Shown piece by piece: positions 40,001 to 47,966 of a stretch of DNA of 64,000 bases. The position numbers were made by a program, and so were the translations under genes. The stretch lies in assembly GCF_000814765.1 (NCBI RefSeq), contig NZ_JWIC01000010.1:72001-136000 (forward strand), written 5' to 3'. The notes below the pieces were generated by a model. The model made no database searches and was not told where the DNA came from. It worked only from the letters and a program-made list of their open reading frames with translations. Source of the DNA: Pseudoalteromonas luteoviolacea. Lineage in GTDB: Bacteria > Pseudomonadota > Gammaproteobacteria > Enterobacterales > Alteromonadaceae. Positions within the stretch are counted from its first letter, which is position 1. Every line of letters begins with the position of its first letter.

Positions 40001-43000
40001 GCGCGTCGCCGCTCACCACTTGTGGGATTTTATCTGCGTCGCTCAACTCACTCAGCGCTTTGGCTAACTGGGCAATGGTCGGTGCTTCAAATACTTGCTT
40101 GGCGCTCAGAGCAAAGCCATGCTGGCGCATCGCTGACACAATTTGCAAGCTCAGGATCGAGTCTCCCCCCAAGGCAAAAAAGTTGTCATCACGACCAATG
40201 GGACTTTGCCCCAGTACCTGCTGCCAAGTCTGGCACAGTAATGTTTCTCGCTCCCCTTGCGGTGCTTGATAGGCACGCTGAGTTTGCAACTTAGGCTCAG
40301 GCAATGCTTTGCGGTCAACTTTACCATTGCTGCTCAGCGGCAATGCATCCAGTACCATGATGCTGCTAGGCACCATGTAATCTGGCAAAGCATCACTCAA
40401 GCCCTGCTGTAAACGGCTTTCATCTAAAGACGACCCACTGACATAGGCTGCCAATCTCGCGCCGCCATTGGGGCCACTGACTGCCACCACCACAGCTTCT
40501 TTTACGCCATCTTGGGCAAACAATTGCGTCTCTATTTCACCCAGCTCAATACGTAAGCCACGGATCTTCACCTGATGATCGGTTCGACCCAGATATTCAA
40601 GTTCACCCAGCTCACTCCAACGCACCAAGTCACCGCTGCGATATAAACGGCTACCGTCATGGGCAAACGGGTTGGCAACAAAGCGCTCCGCACTGAGATC
40701 AGGGCGATTTGCATAACCACGTGCAAGACCAACACCGCCAATGTAAAGCTCACCCACAGCGCCAATTGGACTAAGGTTCAGTTGCTGATCCAACACCCAC
40801 AGCTCACATCCGGCGATCGGTTTACCGATTGGCACCGCTTTGTCTGCGCGGCCATCACATTCGTAATAGCTGACATCAATGGCCGCTTCCGTTGGGCCAT
40901 ACAGGTTGTGGATTTCCAGTTGCGGTAACAGCTTAAGCGTATCGGCTTGCAAAGCCGCAGGCAGCGCTTCACCGCTACAAATAATATGCTTAATGCTGAT
41001 ACATTTTTGTGCCAGTGGCTCACTGATAAAGGCTTGTAACATCGAGGGCACAAAGTGCAATAAGGTCACCTGCTGGGCTTGAATAAGCTCGGCAAGCTCA
41101 CGGGGCTCTTTGTGAATTTCCGGCTCAGCCACCACCAAGGTTGCGCCGCGCATCAACGGCCAGAAGAATTCCCACACCGAAACATCAAAGCCATATGGCG
41201 TTTTTTGTAACACGCGATCTTGACTGCCAATCGGATAGGCTTGGTCCTGCCAGCTGATCCGGTTGTACAAAGCATGGTGGTGATTCACCACGCCTTTTGG
41301 TTTGCCCGTTGAGCCTGAAGTATAAATCACATAAGCCGCTTGCTGCGGTACAATAGTGACGTTTGGATAGTCACCACTGTGCGCCGCTAAATGCTCTGAC
41401 AGCGCTGACCAAGCAAAATACGGTACGTTAAACTGCTGATTGTCGCGATTTCCCAGCACCAATTTAAAGGTGCTATTTTGCGCAATGTATTCAACGCGAT
41501 CAGCGGGTAAGTTCGGGTCCAATGGTACGTAAGCCGCGCCGCTTTTCATCACCCCGATAAGCGCAATCACCATTTCGAAACTGCGGTCAAAATACACCCC
41601 AATTTGATCTTCCGCGCCTATGCCTTGGGCAATCAACCAGTGTGCCAATTGATTGGTGCGCTGTTCAAACTGTGCATAACTCATGTGCTCACCAGCAAAG
41701 ATCAATGCACTTTGCTCTGGTGTTTTTTGAGCTTGCGCACTGATGATGTCGGCAATAGAGTCTTGCCATTCAAATGCTGACTCGCCATTTGAAAACGACT
41801 CCAAGCTCTGCTGCCTGTGCGCTGGATACCAGTCTAAATATTGTAGTGGCGAGGCTGGGTGCAAAGAGACCGCACTGAGTAGCGCAGCCAGCTCATCTAA
41901 GCAATGTTTGGCAAATGCTTCGCTGTATAAGGTGTTGGCATAGTACAGGTGCAGCGTGGTATCACCGCTGACTTCTTCAATCACATCCAATTGCAAATCA
42001 AAAGGCATAGAAAAGCGCAGCGCTTGAGTATCTTTGAGCCTTACCCCTTGCAATGAGTCCATCGCACCTTTGTCACGCTTTAGATAATTAAACATCACCT
42101 GAAACAGCGGGTGACTCCCGGTGCTGCGTGGCGGTTTAATGGCATCAAGCAGGTGCTCAAAAGGTAAATCTTGGTTGGCCTGTGCAAACTGTGAAAACGA
42201 CTTGGCTTTATCCAGTATCGCTGAAAAGCTGTCTTGTGGCGCCACTTCCAAGCGCACCACTTGGGTATTAATGAAAAAGCCGATTAGACCGTGTGTTTGC
42301 GCATGGTGGCGGTTGGCAATGGGCACGCCCACTTTGACATCATGTTGGTCGCTATAGCGATGCAATAAATATTGAAACGCACTGAGCAGCACCAAATACG
42401 GCGTCACTTGGTGCTGTTTGGTCAGTGCCTGCACTTGCTGCCATAAATCGCTGGGCAGCGTCATCGATTGGGTCGTGATGGGATAGTTACCGCCTTGCCT
42501 TGCCAAGCTGTTTGCAGGTAGGCGTAGGGGTTCAAAATCGTCGCCAAGCGCCGCTTGCCAGTCTGTTAATTGCTTGTCTAGCAACGCGGTATGATCTTGC
42601 TGTGCAAGCCACAAAGCATAATCTAAATAATCGGCTTGCGGCGTCAGTTCTGGTAAACTCTGTTGACTCTGTAACAGCGCATACGCTTGAATAAATTCAT
42701 TAAATAGCTGCTGCATCGACGTGCCATCAGTCACAATGTGGTGCATTACAACCAGCAAAGTGCACTCACCCGAAGATTCAAGCAGTGCCACACGTAGTAG
42801 AGGCTCTGCGGTTAAATCAAAAGGCTGGTCGGCAATCTCAAATGCCTGCTGCACGGTATCATCTTGGCTGGGCACATCAATAAAAGTGAAGGCATTATCT
42901 GCTTGCAACTGCTGAACCGTGGTGCCCGCTTCCTCACTGAAACGACTATTTAAAATGCCGTGTTTTGCCACCAAGTGCGAAAAGCTTGCTTGTACCCAGG

Positions 43001-43259
43001 CTTTATTTAACTGGCCTTGAAAAGACAAGGTGCCCGCTAAGTTGTACACACTGTCTGCTGGGTCTAACTGCCACGCAGTCCAAAGGCGTTGCTGAGCCGA
43101 TGTCAATGGCACTTTGGCGCTTCTGTCTTGACGCACCACTAACTGATTTTGCTTGGCTCTAGATTGACTGTCGGCTAATTTGGCTTTGAGTTTTAATTGC
43201 TGTTCTTCAGTTAATGCGCCACCGCGCTCGCGTCTTCTTCTGCGCTTTTGCTCGCTCAT
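31095..43259 (-). CDS. Three-module NRPS: C-A(Ser)-T-E-C-A(Gly)-T-C-A(basic, Arg?)-T-C
   Basis: The 4054-residue synthetase starts with a very basic tail (KRRRRRERGG). Module 1: C (HHIVTDGTS near 175), A (SGSTGKPKG near 645, code D-V-W-H-I-S-L-I-D, Ser), T (near 1033), E (HHLVIDGVSWR near 1220, EGHGRE near 1353), so D-Ser is expected. Module 2: C of the D-accepting type (SAMQQGMMFHSM; HHMLLDGWS near 1677), A (near 2146, code D-I-L-Q-L-G-M-I-W, Gly), T (near 2513). Module 3: C (HHIISDAWS near 2700), A (near 3166, code D-A-E-D-C-V-A-V-T; two acids suggest a basic substrate, Arg fits alterobactin), T (near 3546). A fourth C domain (HHIVSDGWS near 3735) ends the protein and probably joins the chain to Asp on the next protein. 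The basic C-terminal tail (KRSSGAKKRKSAK) may be a docking element. Confidence 0.92.
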   Translation of the reverse strand: MSEQKRRRRRERGGALTEEQQLKLKAKLADSQSRAKQNQLVVRQDRSAKVPLTSAQQRLWTAWQLDPADSVYNLAGTLSFQGQLNKAWVQASFSHLVAKHGILNSRFSEEAGTTVQQLQADNAFTFIDVPSQDDTVQQAFEIADQPFDLTAEPLLRVALLESSGECTLLVVMHHIVTDGTSMQQLFNEFIQAYALLQSQQSLPELTPQADYLDYALWLAQQDHTALLDKQLTDWQAALGDDFEPLRLPANSLARQGGNYPITTQSMTLPSDLWQQVQALTKQHQVTPYLVLLSAFQYLLHRYSDQHDVKVGVPIANRHHAQTHGLIGFFINTQVVRLEVAPQDSFSAILDKAKSFSQFAQANQDLPFEHLLDAIKPPRSTGSHPLFQVMFNYLKRDKGAMDSLQGVRLKDTQALRFSMPFDLQLDVIEEVSGDTTLHLYYANTLYSEAFAKHCLDELAALLSAVSLHPASPLQYLDWYPAHRQQSLESFSNGESAFEWQDSIADIISAQAQKTPEQSALIFAGEHMSYAQFEQRTNQLAHWLIAQGIGAEDQIGVYFDRSFEMVIALIGVMKSGAAYVPLDPNLPADRVEYIAQNSTFKLVLGNRDNQQFNVPYFAWSALSEHLAAHSGDYPNVTIVPQQAAYVIYTSGSTGKPKGVVNHHHALYNRISWQDQAYPIGSQDRVLQKTPYGFDVSVWEFFWPLMRGATLVVAEPEIHKEPRELAELIQAQQVTLLHFVPSMLQAFISEPLAQKCISIKHIICSGEALPAALQADTLKLLPQLEIHNLYGPTEAAIDVSYYECDGRADKAVPIGKPIAGCELWVLDQQLNLSPIGAVGELYIGGVGLARGYANRPDLSAERFVANPFAHDGSRLYRSGDLVRWSELGELEYLGRTDHQVKIRGLRIELGEIETQLFAQDGVKEAVVVAVSGPNGGARLAAYVSGSSLDESRLQQGLSDALPDYMVPSSIMVLDALPLSSNGKVDRKALPEPKLQTQRAYQAPQGERETLLCQTWQQVLGQSPIGRDDNFFALGGDSILSLQIVSAMRQHGFALSAKQVFEAPTIAQLAKALSELSDADKIPQVVSGDAPLLPIQHTFFARQPSQIDHWNQAIRLTPPAPIGLAQLNDSVQMLIKHHDSLRLQFQQQGAWQQTYREYDEANYREVVWYQQTTDSEFDTYLLNAAEQAQASLSIQRADSLRVLYVHSENRQALILIAHHLVIDGVSWRVLVDDLLQGIELATAGKAVALPPKSHSYQYWAQQLQAYPSAHANEFALWQNQQCDALELPNYVAEGDATIASAETLQVKLSESHTQALLSQASRPYRTHIDELLLAALSVALKQWTGSTDAQVFLEGHGREPWQSQLDLSRTVGWFTSLYPVKLSDGDDLAQTIVSTKERLRALPNKGIGYGAFKYYGSEAQQQALRTERKPQIEFNYLGQLDANSNTQLADWQMSTDGVGSSIAAQNPLSADIAINGAIQNSQLQLAISYSGARLLSSDMAEFAQYFEQALSEVINHCLEAEVRLTPADVPLLSLSQDELDALPIAPSSVSSIYPLSAMQQGMMFHSMIEQSAAYLNQLRLDISGLDVTRFKAAWQQVVARHEALRTGFISGAQQPLQYVIHDHQIVFDELDWQAEPEKSADKLARTILDTGFAVTEEVGLMSFTLVQQSAQQHHFIWTYHHMLLDGWSSTAVLAEVMMAYQGHALPQPGGQYQDYLAYLAKQDEAAGDAYWQSRLAQLNDASYLTELQNRDVLDSQLGYAQHTLQLDESQAAQLQAFAQQQEITVNTVLQGAWSLLLSRMLNKSAVCFGATTSGRPADLVGSDSTVGLFINTLPVISTLDNEQIVGQWLKACQQDSMQSREFEHTPLYQVQKLADGQVSFDQQGLFDSLLIFENYPISETLGANELGGAKFSLVENREETNYPLTVFVETAQGLTINFAYQGWRLSAEFVAHLANNLARLLDALQTQVEQPLGHIQLLDDATQAQVKQLGMGKSHTLPSSDALAMFEAQAKQTPLAVAVQNEQGDQLSYDALNGRANQLARALLAAGLTTEMPVAISMTRGIEMIVAILAVSKAGGVYVPIAVELPEERRDYICQHSGAKFALTNSEVSFTEYVSCLNVTDLPLTSYDDGNLNVQRHHHQLVYTLYTSGSTGLPKGVAISHGNLVNFLLGMQQQLGLESALNALALTSLSFDISGLEIYLPLISGGTVTVAQNASTLSATLLAEQDLIQATPAGWRSLLELDLLTQVQGKRALCGGEALPAELVADLAQSGVQLWNMYGPTETTIWSSCYQVTQAPVHLGDATLNTQLYVLDNQLNLCPQQVAGELYIAGLGLARGYLARPELSAERFVANPFAEDGGRLYRTGDLVRWNQAGQLEYLGRTDHQVKIRGYRIELGDIEAQLYRCDGVSEAVVVDDNSTGATQLVGYVSGKALDSEMIKTTIAQWLPDYMVPALVMTLDEMPHNSNGKIDRKALPAPQWQETQAYVAPQTETESRLATIWQSVLGAEQVGREDNFFALGGDSIKALSVASQGKQSGLNFELPQLLSTGNLAQLAALIDGNEASAKPALQRQTQRYSGLSFAEQRQWFLWKLSPQSSAYHIKGGLMLQGTLNKEALQRALDFVSNRHDALRAVYVEDQDAQVSQYIAPIGQCAYHEFDASNGADSTAWRADFVAQPFVLTQGNLFRVGLIKHSDSQHELVVVMHHIISDAWSLQIIIDDFAKAYRDALSDKVLPIDTASVRYSDYAQWQRAWLNDEVKAEQLSYWHSAIGDDLSALRLPSDIATQQSRYQAVTEQIQLDGALKTALADYARVNNTSLFNVLATALKVLLHRYSGQSTIRVGMPIANRHNAGTESLVGFFVNTQVITTHLSGEVLLSDALEQVKTHLLGAQAHQDLPFEQLLDSLDLDRDLEQPLFQVMINHQRVDGEALLALPQLDVSPVSIAASEAQFELVLNCYENSDGLTNIEFEFAKERFSPTRRAELAHALNAVLIALVETQSQRIADLVLLPEAQRAQLHALSQGQTHTAASLVTSQLSAMAKQYPHNTALKFADTALSYQQLAAHSDRLAHYLYAQSHPVVAVRFARGIDMVIAALAVLKSGATYVPIDPSLPLERQQFIAQQSGAGLLLSDDIASELSGVPIHTLDESKLSVYPTTALGNTILPQQTAYMIFTSGSTGLPKGVAVSHQALADHCYAMQQYYQYQVGDHALLFASMGFDAALEQLLIPLLNGAQLSVVDPKSMGPDALVEYVEAEQVTVVDLPPAYLRHVPKLDSVRLCIVGGEGWHQGDFKLAQQSLPQAQFVNAYGPTEAVVTPTLWLGDAKSSVDGRYVPIGKPVGNRNVYVLDSDLNLLPQGAVGELYIGGSCLAEGYVQQADLTAERFVANPFSDNGTRLYRTGDLVRWNAQAQLEYLGRVDDQIKIRGHRIELGEIEAQLSALDGVAQAVVLVQSQQEQPVLVAFAVSDKLTGSALQVALRERLPEYMIPQAIEIVTQLPLNQNGKVDRKRLPTLTLVSEQGACVPPQAGLEQQIAQIWQSLLNVPQVGRHDSFFALGGDSISALRLVPRINQLGDYGIEVKDIFNAPDLAALAQLTAQSEQGPARLALVPVERTELMPVSAAQQSLWLTDRMSDAADKAAYNIAGGVSLSGELDIQALELAFNQLLARHEVLRTRFVNVEGEPRSEVLENVHFNIAVEQVECAQTAMQMRRDFEQQGFDLSTAPLMRAKVLKLGADSYQLLVSMHHIVSDGWSIANLVQELGMFYAEQLGDSSLVEAMAPLEVQYADYAHWQNARLASEEGDQNHAFWQQQLEAAPQVTTLPLHFPRPDKPSSQGEQVRFDIQADTAAQLQALSEAHQVSLFALLKASYMAFLSQQTGQQDLVVGTPMAGRETLSLEPLIGYFIKVMPLRVKVSADESLISLAKQVQQQFLAVQDHQLLTLERIMQLVDTPRQAGTSPIFQQLFVMQNTPQPRWPVDGMEITELPSGDVSSKFDSGIFIEPSETGFSGNLVFKTDLYLKDKMATLVTQWLSLLDTLAVHPEQALPRPKRSSGAKKRKSAKFGKLKK

Positions 43260-43305
43260 GCTGATCCCACCTGGCTATCGATTGTTATGCACTGCTGTGT
43301 GTCGG

Positions 43306-43329
43306 TCGAGATAAAAAACAAAGTATTGC
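43306..43329 (-). promoter_or_regulatory. PvdS-like promoter box before the 4054-residue NRPS gene
   Basis: The minus strand reads GCAAT-N16-CGA with TTTTTTATCTCGAC, the same -10 string as before the receptor. It is 47 bases before the start. The 337-base gap also holds the terminator at 43544-43564 and about 200 bases in which I see nothing else. Confidence 0.4.
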
Positions 43330-43543
43330 TTTGCCTGTACTCAACCACATTGCAATGGGTTTTGGCTCGCTACCACATGACACTCACCCCCATACACAGC
43401 AACTCAAGCAAGGCATCTTTGCTGCATTGCTGTTACTTTATTAGGTTGTTTGGGTTGTGGTGATTACATCGCGTTTTGCTTGGATGTGTCGGTAAATTTG
43501 CCCTTAATGCCAGCTAGACGTTGGGAGAGGAAAAAAATAAAGT

Positions 43544-43564
43544 GGGAGGCCAATTTGGCCTCCC
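43544..43564 (-). terminator. Terminator of the FAAL-NRPS/PKS unit
   Basis: A 21-base inverted repeat GGGAGGCCAA-T-TTGGCCTCCC is followed on the minus strand by CTTTATTTTTTT. It lies about 33 bases past the PKS stop. Confidence 0.85.
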
Positions 43565-43596
43565 AAAAAATAGTCACAGTGCTTTCAAGTCAGCCT

Positions 43597-46500
43597 CTAT
43601 TCGCTCAGCAACTGCTCTTCTATTAAGAAAGTGAGATTGTCTAAATTGGGGTCTTCAAAGAAGGTAGCTGGCTCTATCTCAACGGCAAACTGCTGTTTGA
43701 CTTTGGCCAACATTTGAATGGCTATCAGCGAGTCGCCGCCAAGCTCAAACAAATTATCGAAAATGCCAATTTCGTCAAAACCTAAGAACTCACTCCAAAT
43801 CGCTGCCAATTGCAGTTCAAGCTCGCTGTCTGGGGCTTCAAACTCAGTATCAAGATCTGGACGTTTGTGCCCTTTTGGCGCAGGAGATTTTGCCTGCATT
43901 AACTTTTCTGTCAGCTCTGCCACCTTATCTGCACGGGCCTGCCAAGACAGGCTTGCAGCATAAATTTGCGGCGCCTGCGATTGGCTAATACCATCCAATA
44001 AGGTTTTGGCCGCCAGCGCATCAATACCAAAGTCTTCACCCACACTGTGACCCGCTGCCATGCCGATATTTGCCCATGCATCCCAATTAACTGATTGTAC
44101 TAAAAATGGCTGAGGCTGCATCGCGACGGCATCAAGGTAACTATTGGCAGCACAGTAATCACTCTGACCCAAGGCCCCCAAAACTGATGCCAAAGATGAG
44201 CATAAAATCATCCGCTCTAGCTGATGTGATTTAAACGCCGCTAATAGATTATCTGTACCGCGGGTTTTCGCCGCCATGCTGTGCGACGCTTGATCGGTGG
44301 TCATTTGAGCCAGCATGCCTCCGCCCGGTAAGCCCGCTGCGTGGATCACTTGAGTAATACGACCCAATGATTGCTCCGCATGACTGATGGCGACATTCAG
44401 ACTCGCAATATCCAGCACATCGGCAGTGATCACAGCAACGCGCGCACCCGTTGCTTGCAGTGCTTGCAGTGCATGGATCTGACCTGTCAGCTTGCTATCT
44501 GAGTGCTCATCATTAAGCAGCGTAGGCCACTGCTCGCTGTCAGGGAATTCGGCACGGGTTTGCAACATCAAGGCATGGCCTTGCGCAGCCAATAACTTAG
44601 CTAATACTAAGCCCACGCCGCCAAGCCCCCCTGTGATAAAGGTCACTGGCGACGACGCAGTATTCGCCGCAATCTCTGTTTGCGGTAAGACCTGCTCAGT
44701 TAACACAAAGCGCTGACGACCTCGATAAGCAATTTCTTTTGCTTCATTGGCCATATCTGCAACCACTTGCGCCGCAATGTGTGACTGAGCGCTGTCGCGC
44801 TGTGCGGTGGTGAGTTCTCGCAGCTGGCAATCAATGGCGGTTTGCTCCATACCAATCACCCGCGTTATCCCAAGCGCTGTGGCTTTGTCCGCTGATATTG
44901 GCTCATCACCTAACACACTGAATAATTCACTGGCCACCACCGTCCACTGCAGTGTGCCTTGACTCAATAGCCATTTAGCGAGCGGTAATAACTGCTGATA
45001 ACCACACCCTGACTCATCAAGCAAACGACAATCCACAATGCGCGTAAAGCTCTGCTGCTCATAAAGTGCTGTTAATTGATTGGCATCTTGGCAATCCAAA
45101 CGATATTGACCTTGTCCCAGCGAGACACATTCATCCCCCTGCCATGCTACGATCACCTCAGCACCTTTTGCGCTCAGTTCAGCGGTCAACTGCGACAGTA
45201 TTGGCGCATCTGTCGCAATCACGAGTACCTTTTCGCTGTTGAACTGGCTGAGCGCAGAAGTTGTATGCAATTGCTGCTGCCAAACTGGCGCTAATAATTC
45301 AGGACCTGTGCTATCAGTGTGTGTCGTCACTGGTGTTTTGCTGTGAGTCGCATCAACCCAATATTCTGTGCTATCAAACTGATATGCTGGAAATGCTATC
45401 TCTAACCCATGTGGATTAGAGGACACCACAGACCAATCTATCGCCACACCCAATTGCCACAGTTTTGCCATCGTTTTCACACAAGGTGGAATAGGCGCTT
45501 TTAAATCACGCGCATGGGCAATGGAATTGAGTACTGTAGTGTCACCTTCGATCGATTGCTTGGCCAGCTTTTGTAGCGTATCGCCAGGACCTGCCTCAAC
45601 AAGCACATTGCACTTAGCTGCCAGTGTTTTCACGCCATCAACAAAGTTCACTGCTTGGCGAATGTGGTCTAGCCAATACTGTGTTGAAGTGGCTTGCTCT
45701 GGCGTGATCCAAGTCCCTGTTACGTTAGACACAAATGGCGTTTGCGGTGCATTCAATTGCACAGTATTTAATACGTCAGCAAATTCACCCAGCACAGGTT
45801 CAGTCAAATGACTGTGGAAAGCATGAGACACATGCAGGCGCGTGACGCTGATATCGGCGGCTTTGAGCTCAGTTTGCAGCGCCTTAATGGCTTCTTTAGA
45901 CCCCGCCACAACAGTATTGGTCGGGCTATTACACGCTGCAATATCCAGCTGTGTATTTAAATACGGCTGTAAACTTGGCGCATCGCTCATCACAGATAAC
46001 ATGGCACCCGGAGCCATTTTTTGTAGCGCTTCGCCGCGGGCCGTCACCAATTTTACAGCGGTGTCTAAGCTCATCACCTCACTGAGACACGCAGCCACAT
46101 ATTCACCAATACTGTGGCCAAGCATGGCTTCAATCTGTATACCATGGGCTTGGTAGCATTTGGCCATGGCATAGGCGACGACAAATAAAGCAGGCTGAGT
46201 CACACGGGTTTGACCTAGCAACTGGTTGGCTGCCAAAAGCTCATCATCGTTGGGGGTAAAGACGCGGCGTAATTCATCTTGCAAGGTGCTATCAAATAAA
46301 GCGATGACATCATCAAACTGGGCTTTAAATTCAGGCATATGTTCAAGCAAAGGCTTAGCCATGGTCACGTACTGCGACCCTTGTCCAGAGAACATCAACG
46401 CCACTTGTGCAGCGCCCGCTTTATCACCAACAACATCACGAACTAGCAGTTGCTGCGCCTGCTCTGCGCTGTCTACCACCAGGGCATGACGCACAGCCTG

Positions 46501-47964
46501 AGCGGTACGGTTATGCTGCGATTGTGCTGCGATAAGTGCTAAATTATCTGGATTTTGCTGTAATTTGATAGCCAGCGCTTGGCGCTGGGCTTCCAGTGCT
46601 GACTGCGAGTTCGCAGACACAGGTAAGATATGCCAAGGCGCTGTGTGACTGTGCTGCGTCTCATTTGCTGTGTATTCTTCTAAAATCACATGGGCGTTAG
46701 TGCCGCCCATCCCCAGTGAACTCACCGCCGCTCGGCGCACTGAGTCACTTTCCCATGGGGTCAATGTGGTGTTGACATAAAATGGGCTATTCGCAAAGTC
46801 GATTTTGCTGTTTAGTGGCTCACAGTGCAAACTGGGTGGTAGCGTTTTGTGGCGCAGTGCTTGCACCGCTTTAATCAAACCGGTTACACCCGCCGCGGAG
46901 TCCAGATGGCCAATATTGGCTTTAATGGACCCGATGGCAATTTGCTGCTTGTCACACTCCCCATAGGCGCGGCTTAGCGCAGCGATTTCGATCGGGTCGC
47001 CTAAGGTTGTGCCCGTGCCATGGGTTTCAATATAGCCCACTGAGCTTGGCTCGATATCAGCAAATTCCAGTGCCGCTTCAATCGCACTCGCTTGTCCTGT
47101 GACACTTGGTGCGGTGTAACCGACCTTCTCTTTGCCATCGTTGTTGATTGCGGACCCTTTGATCACGGCCAGTATATGGTCGCCTGCGTCAATGGCATCT
47201 TCTACACGCTTCAGCACCACAGCGGCACTGCCGCTACCAATCAAAATGCCATCCGCTTGCTCACCAAATGCGCTCAGTTGGCCAGAGGGTGATAAACTGC
47301 CGCCAGTCGGCGCATGATAGCCTTGCTCGTTATTTAAGTTTAACCATACGCCACCAGCAAGGGCCGAGTCGCACTCATAGTTTTGCAGTGAACGACACGC
47401 CATGTGCACCGCCACCAAAGACGTCGAACATGCTGTCTGCACGGTCACTGCCGGACCCGTTAAATCCAGCTCATAGCTGATGCGCGTGGCCAGTGAATCT
47501 TTATCGTTGCCATTGGTCAGCGCCAGTAAACTGGTGATATCTTGCTGTGAATCACCCAATAGATTTTGCAGTAAATACGCAGTCACGCCGCACCCGGCAA
47601 ATACACCGGTAAAATTACTGGTGTCGGTGGCAATCCCGGCATGTTCTAAGGCATGCCAGCAGGTTTGCAAAAATACCCGTTGCTGCGGGTCAAGCTGCGC
47701 CGCTTCTTTGGGGGTATAGCCAAAAAATGCCGCGTCAAATTGCGCCATCCCCGCAAAAGGGATACCACGTTTAATGTAATCCGGATGGGCAAGATCTTCA
47801 TCGCTGACGCCTGCCGCTTTTAAGCTGTTGTCATCAAATGTTTTGACGGAGCAGTGGCCATCTCTGACATTTTGCCAAAGTTGATCAACATTATCGGCAT
47901 CTGGAAAACGGCCAGCCATACCGACGATGGCAATATCTAATTCGCTATAATTACTCTCTGACAT
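43597..47964 (-). CDS. Type I PKS module: KS-AT-KR-ACP (malonyl, ketoreducing)
   Basis: The 1455 residues hold one complete extension module. KS: TACSTSL near 178, HGTGTTLGDPIE near 315 and KANIGHLDSAAG near 348 supply the Cys-His-His triad. AT: GHSIGE near 620 and HAFHSH near 720, the malonyl-CoA type. KR: TGGLGGVG near 1113 binds NADPH, and Ser (CSSLAS) and Tyr (SDYCAAN near 1270) are intact. ACP: GGDSLIAIQ near 1411. There is no dehydratase, so the product keeps a 3-hydroxyl. Placed between the Lys module and the Ser module, it converts lysine into a statine-like 4,8-diamino-3-hydroxyoctanoyl unit, the residue known from alterobactin and lystabactin. Its C-terminus is acidic (FLIEEQLLSE) and could dock with the basic start of the 4054-residue NRPS. 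It starts two bases after the upstream stop. Confidence 0.93.
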   Translation of the reverse strand: MSESNYSELDIAIVGMAGRFPDADNVDQLWQNVRDGHCSVKTFDDNSLKAAGVSDEDLAHPDYIKRGIPFAGMAQFDAAFFGYTPKEAAQLDPQQRVFLQTCWHALEHAGIATDTSNFTGVFAGCGVTAYLLQNLLGDSQQDITSLLALTNGNDKDSLATRISYELDLTGPAVTVQTACSTSLVAVHMACRSLQNYECDSALAGGVWLNLNNEQGYHAPTGGSLSPSGQLSAFGEQADGILIGSGSAAVVLKRVEDAIDAGDHILAVIKGSAINNDGKEKVGYTAPSVTGQASAIEAALEFADIEPSSVGYIETHGTGTTLGDPIEIAALSRAYGECDKQQIAIGSIKANIGHLDSAAGVTGLIKAVQALRHKTLPPSLHCEPLNSKIDFANSPFYVNTTLTPWESDSVRRAAVSSLGMGGTNAHVILEEYTANETQHSHTAPWHILPVSANSQSALEAQRQALAIKLQQNPDNLALIAAQSQHNRTAQAVRHALVVDSAEQAQQLLVRDVVGDKAGAAQVALMFSGQGSQYVTMAKPLLEHMPEFKAQFDDVIALFDSTLQDELRRVFTPNDDELLAANQLLGQTRVTQPALFVVAYAMAKCYQAHGIQIEAMLGHSIGEYVAACLSEVMSLDTAVKLVTARGEALQKMAPGAMLSVMSDAPSLQPYLNTQLDIAACNSPTNTVVAGSKEAIKALQTELKAADISVTRLHVSHAFHSHLTEPVLGEFADVLNTVQLNAPQTPFVSNVTGTWITPEQATSTQYWLDHIRQAVNFVDGVKTLAAKCNVLVEAGPGDTLQKLAKQSIEGDTTVLNSIAHARDLKAPIPPCVKTMAKLWQLGVAIDWSVVSSNPHGLEIAFPAYQFDSTEYWVDATHSKTPVTTHTDSTGPELLAPVWQQQLHTTSALSQFNSEKVLVIATDAPILSQLTAELSAKGAEVIVAWQGDECVSLGQGQYRLDCQDANQLTALYEQQSFTRIVDCRLLDESGCGYQQLLPLAKWLLSQGTLQWTVVASELFSVLGDEPISADKATALGITRVIGMEQTAIDCQLRELTTAQRDSAQSHIAAQVVADMANEAKEIAYRGRQRFVLTEQVLPQTEIAANTASSPVTFITGGLGGVGLVLAKLLAAQGHALMLQTRAEFPDSEQWPTLLNDEHSDSKLTGQIHALQALQATGARVAVITADVLDIASLNVAISHAEQSLGRITQVIHAAGLPGGGMLAQMTTDQASHSMAAKTRGTDNLLAAFKSHQLERMILCSSLASVLGALGQSDYCAANSYLDAVAMQPQPFLVQSVNWDAWANIGMAAGHSVGEDFGIDALAAKTLLDGISQSQAPQIYAASLSWQARADKVAELTEKLMQAKSPAPKGHKRPDLDTEFEAPDSELELQLAAIWSEFLGFDEIGIFDNLFELGGDSLIAIQMLAKVKQQFAVEIEPATFFEDPNLDNLTFLIEEQLLSE

Positions 47965-47966
47965 GA

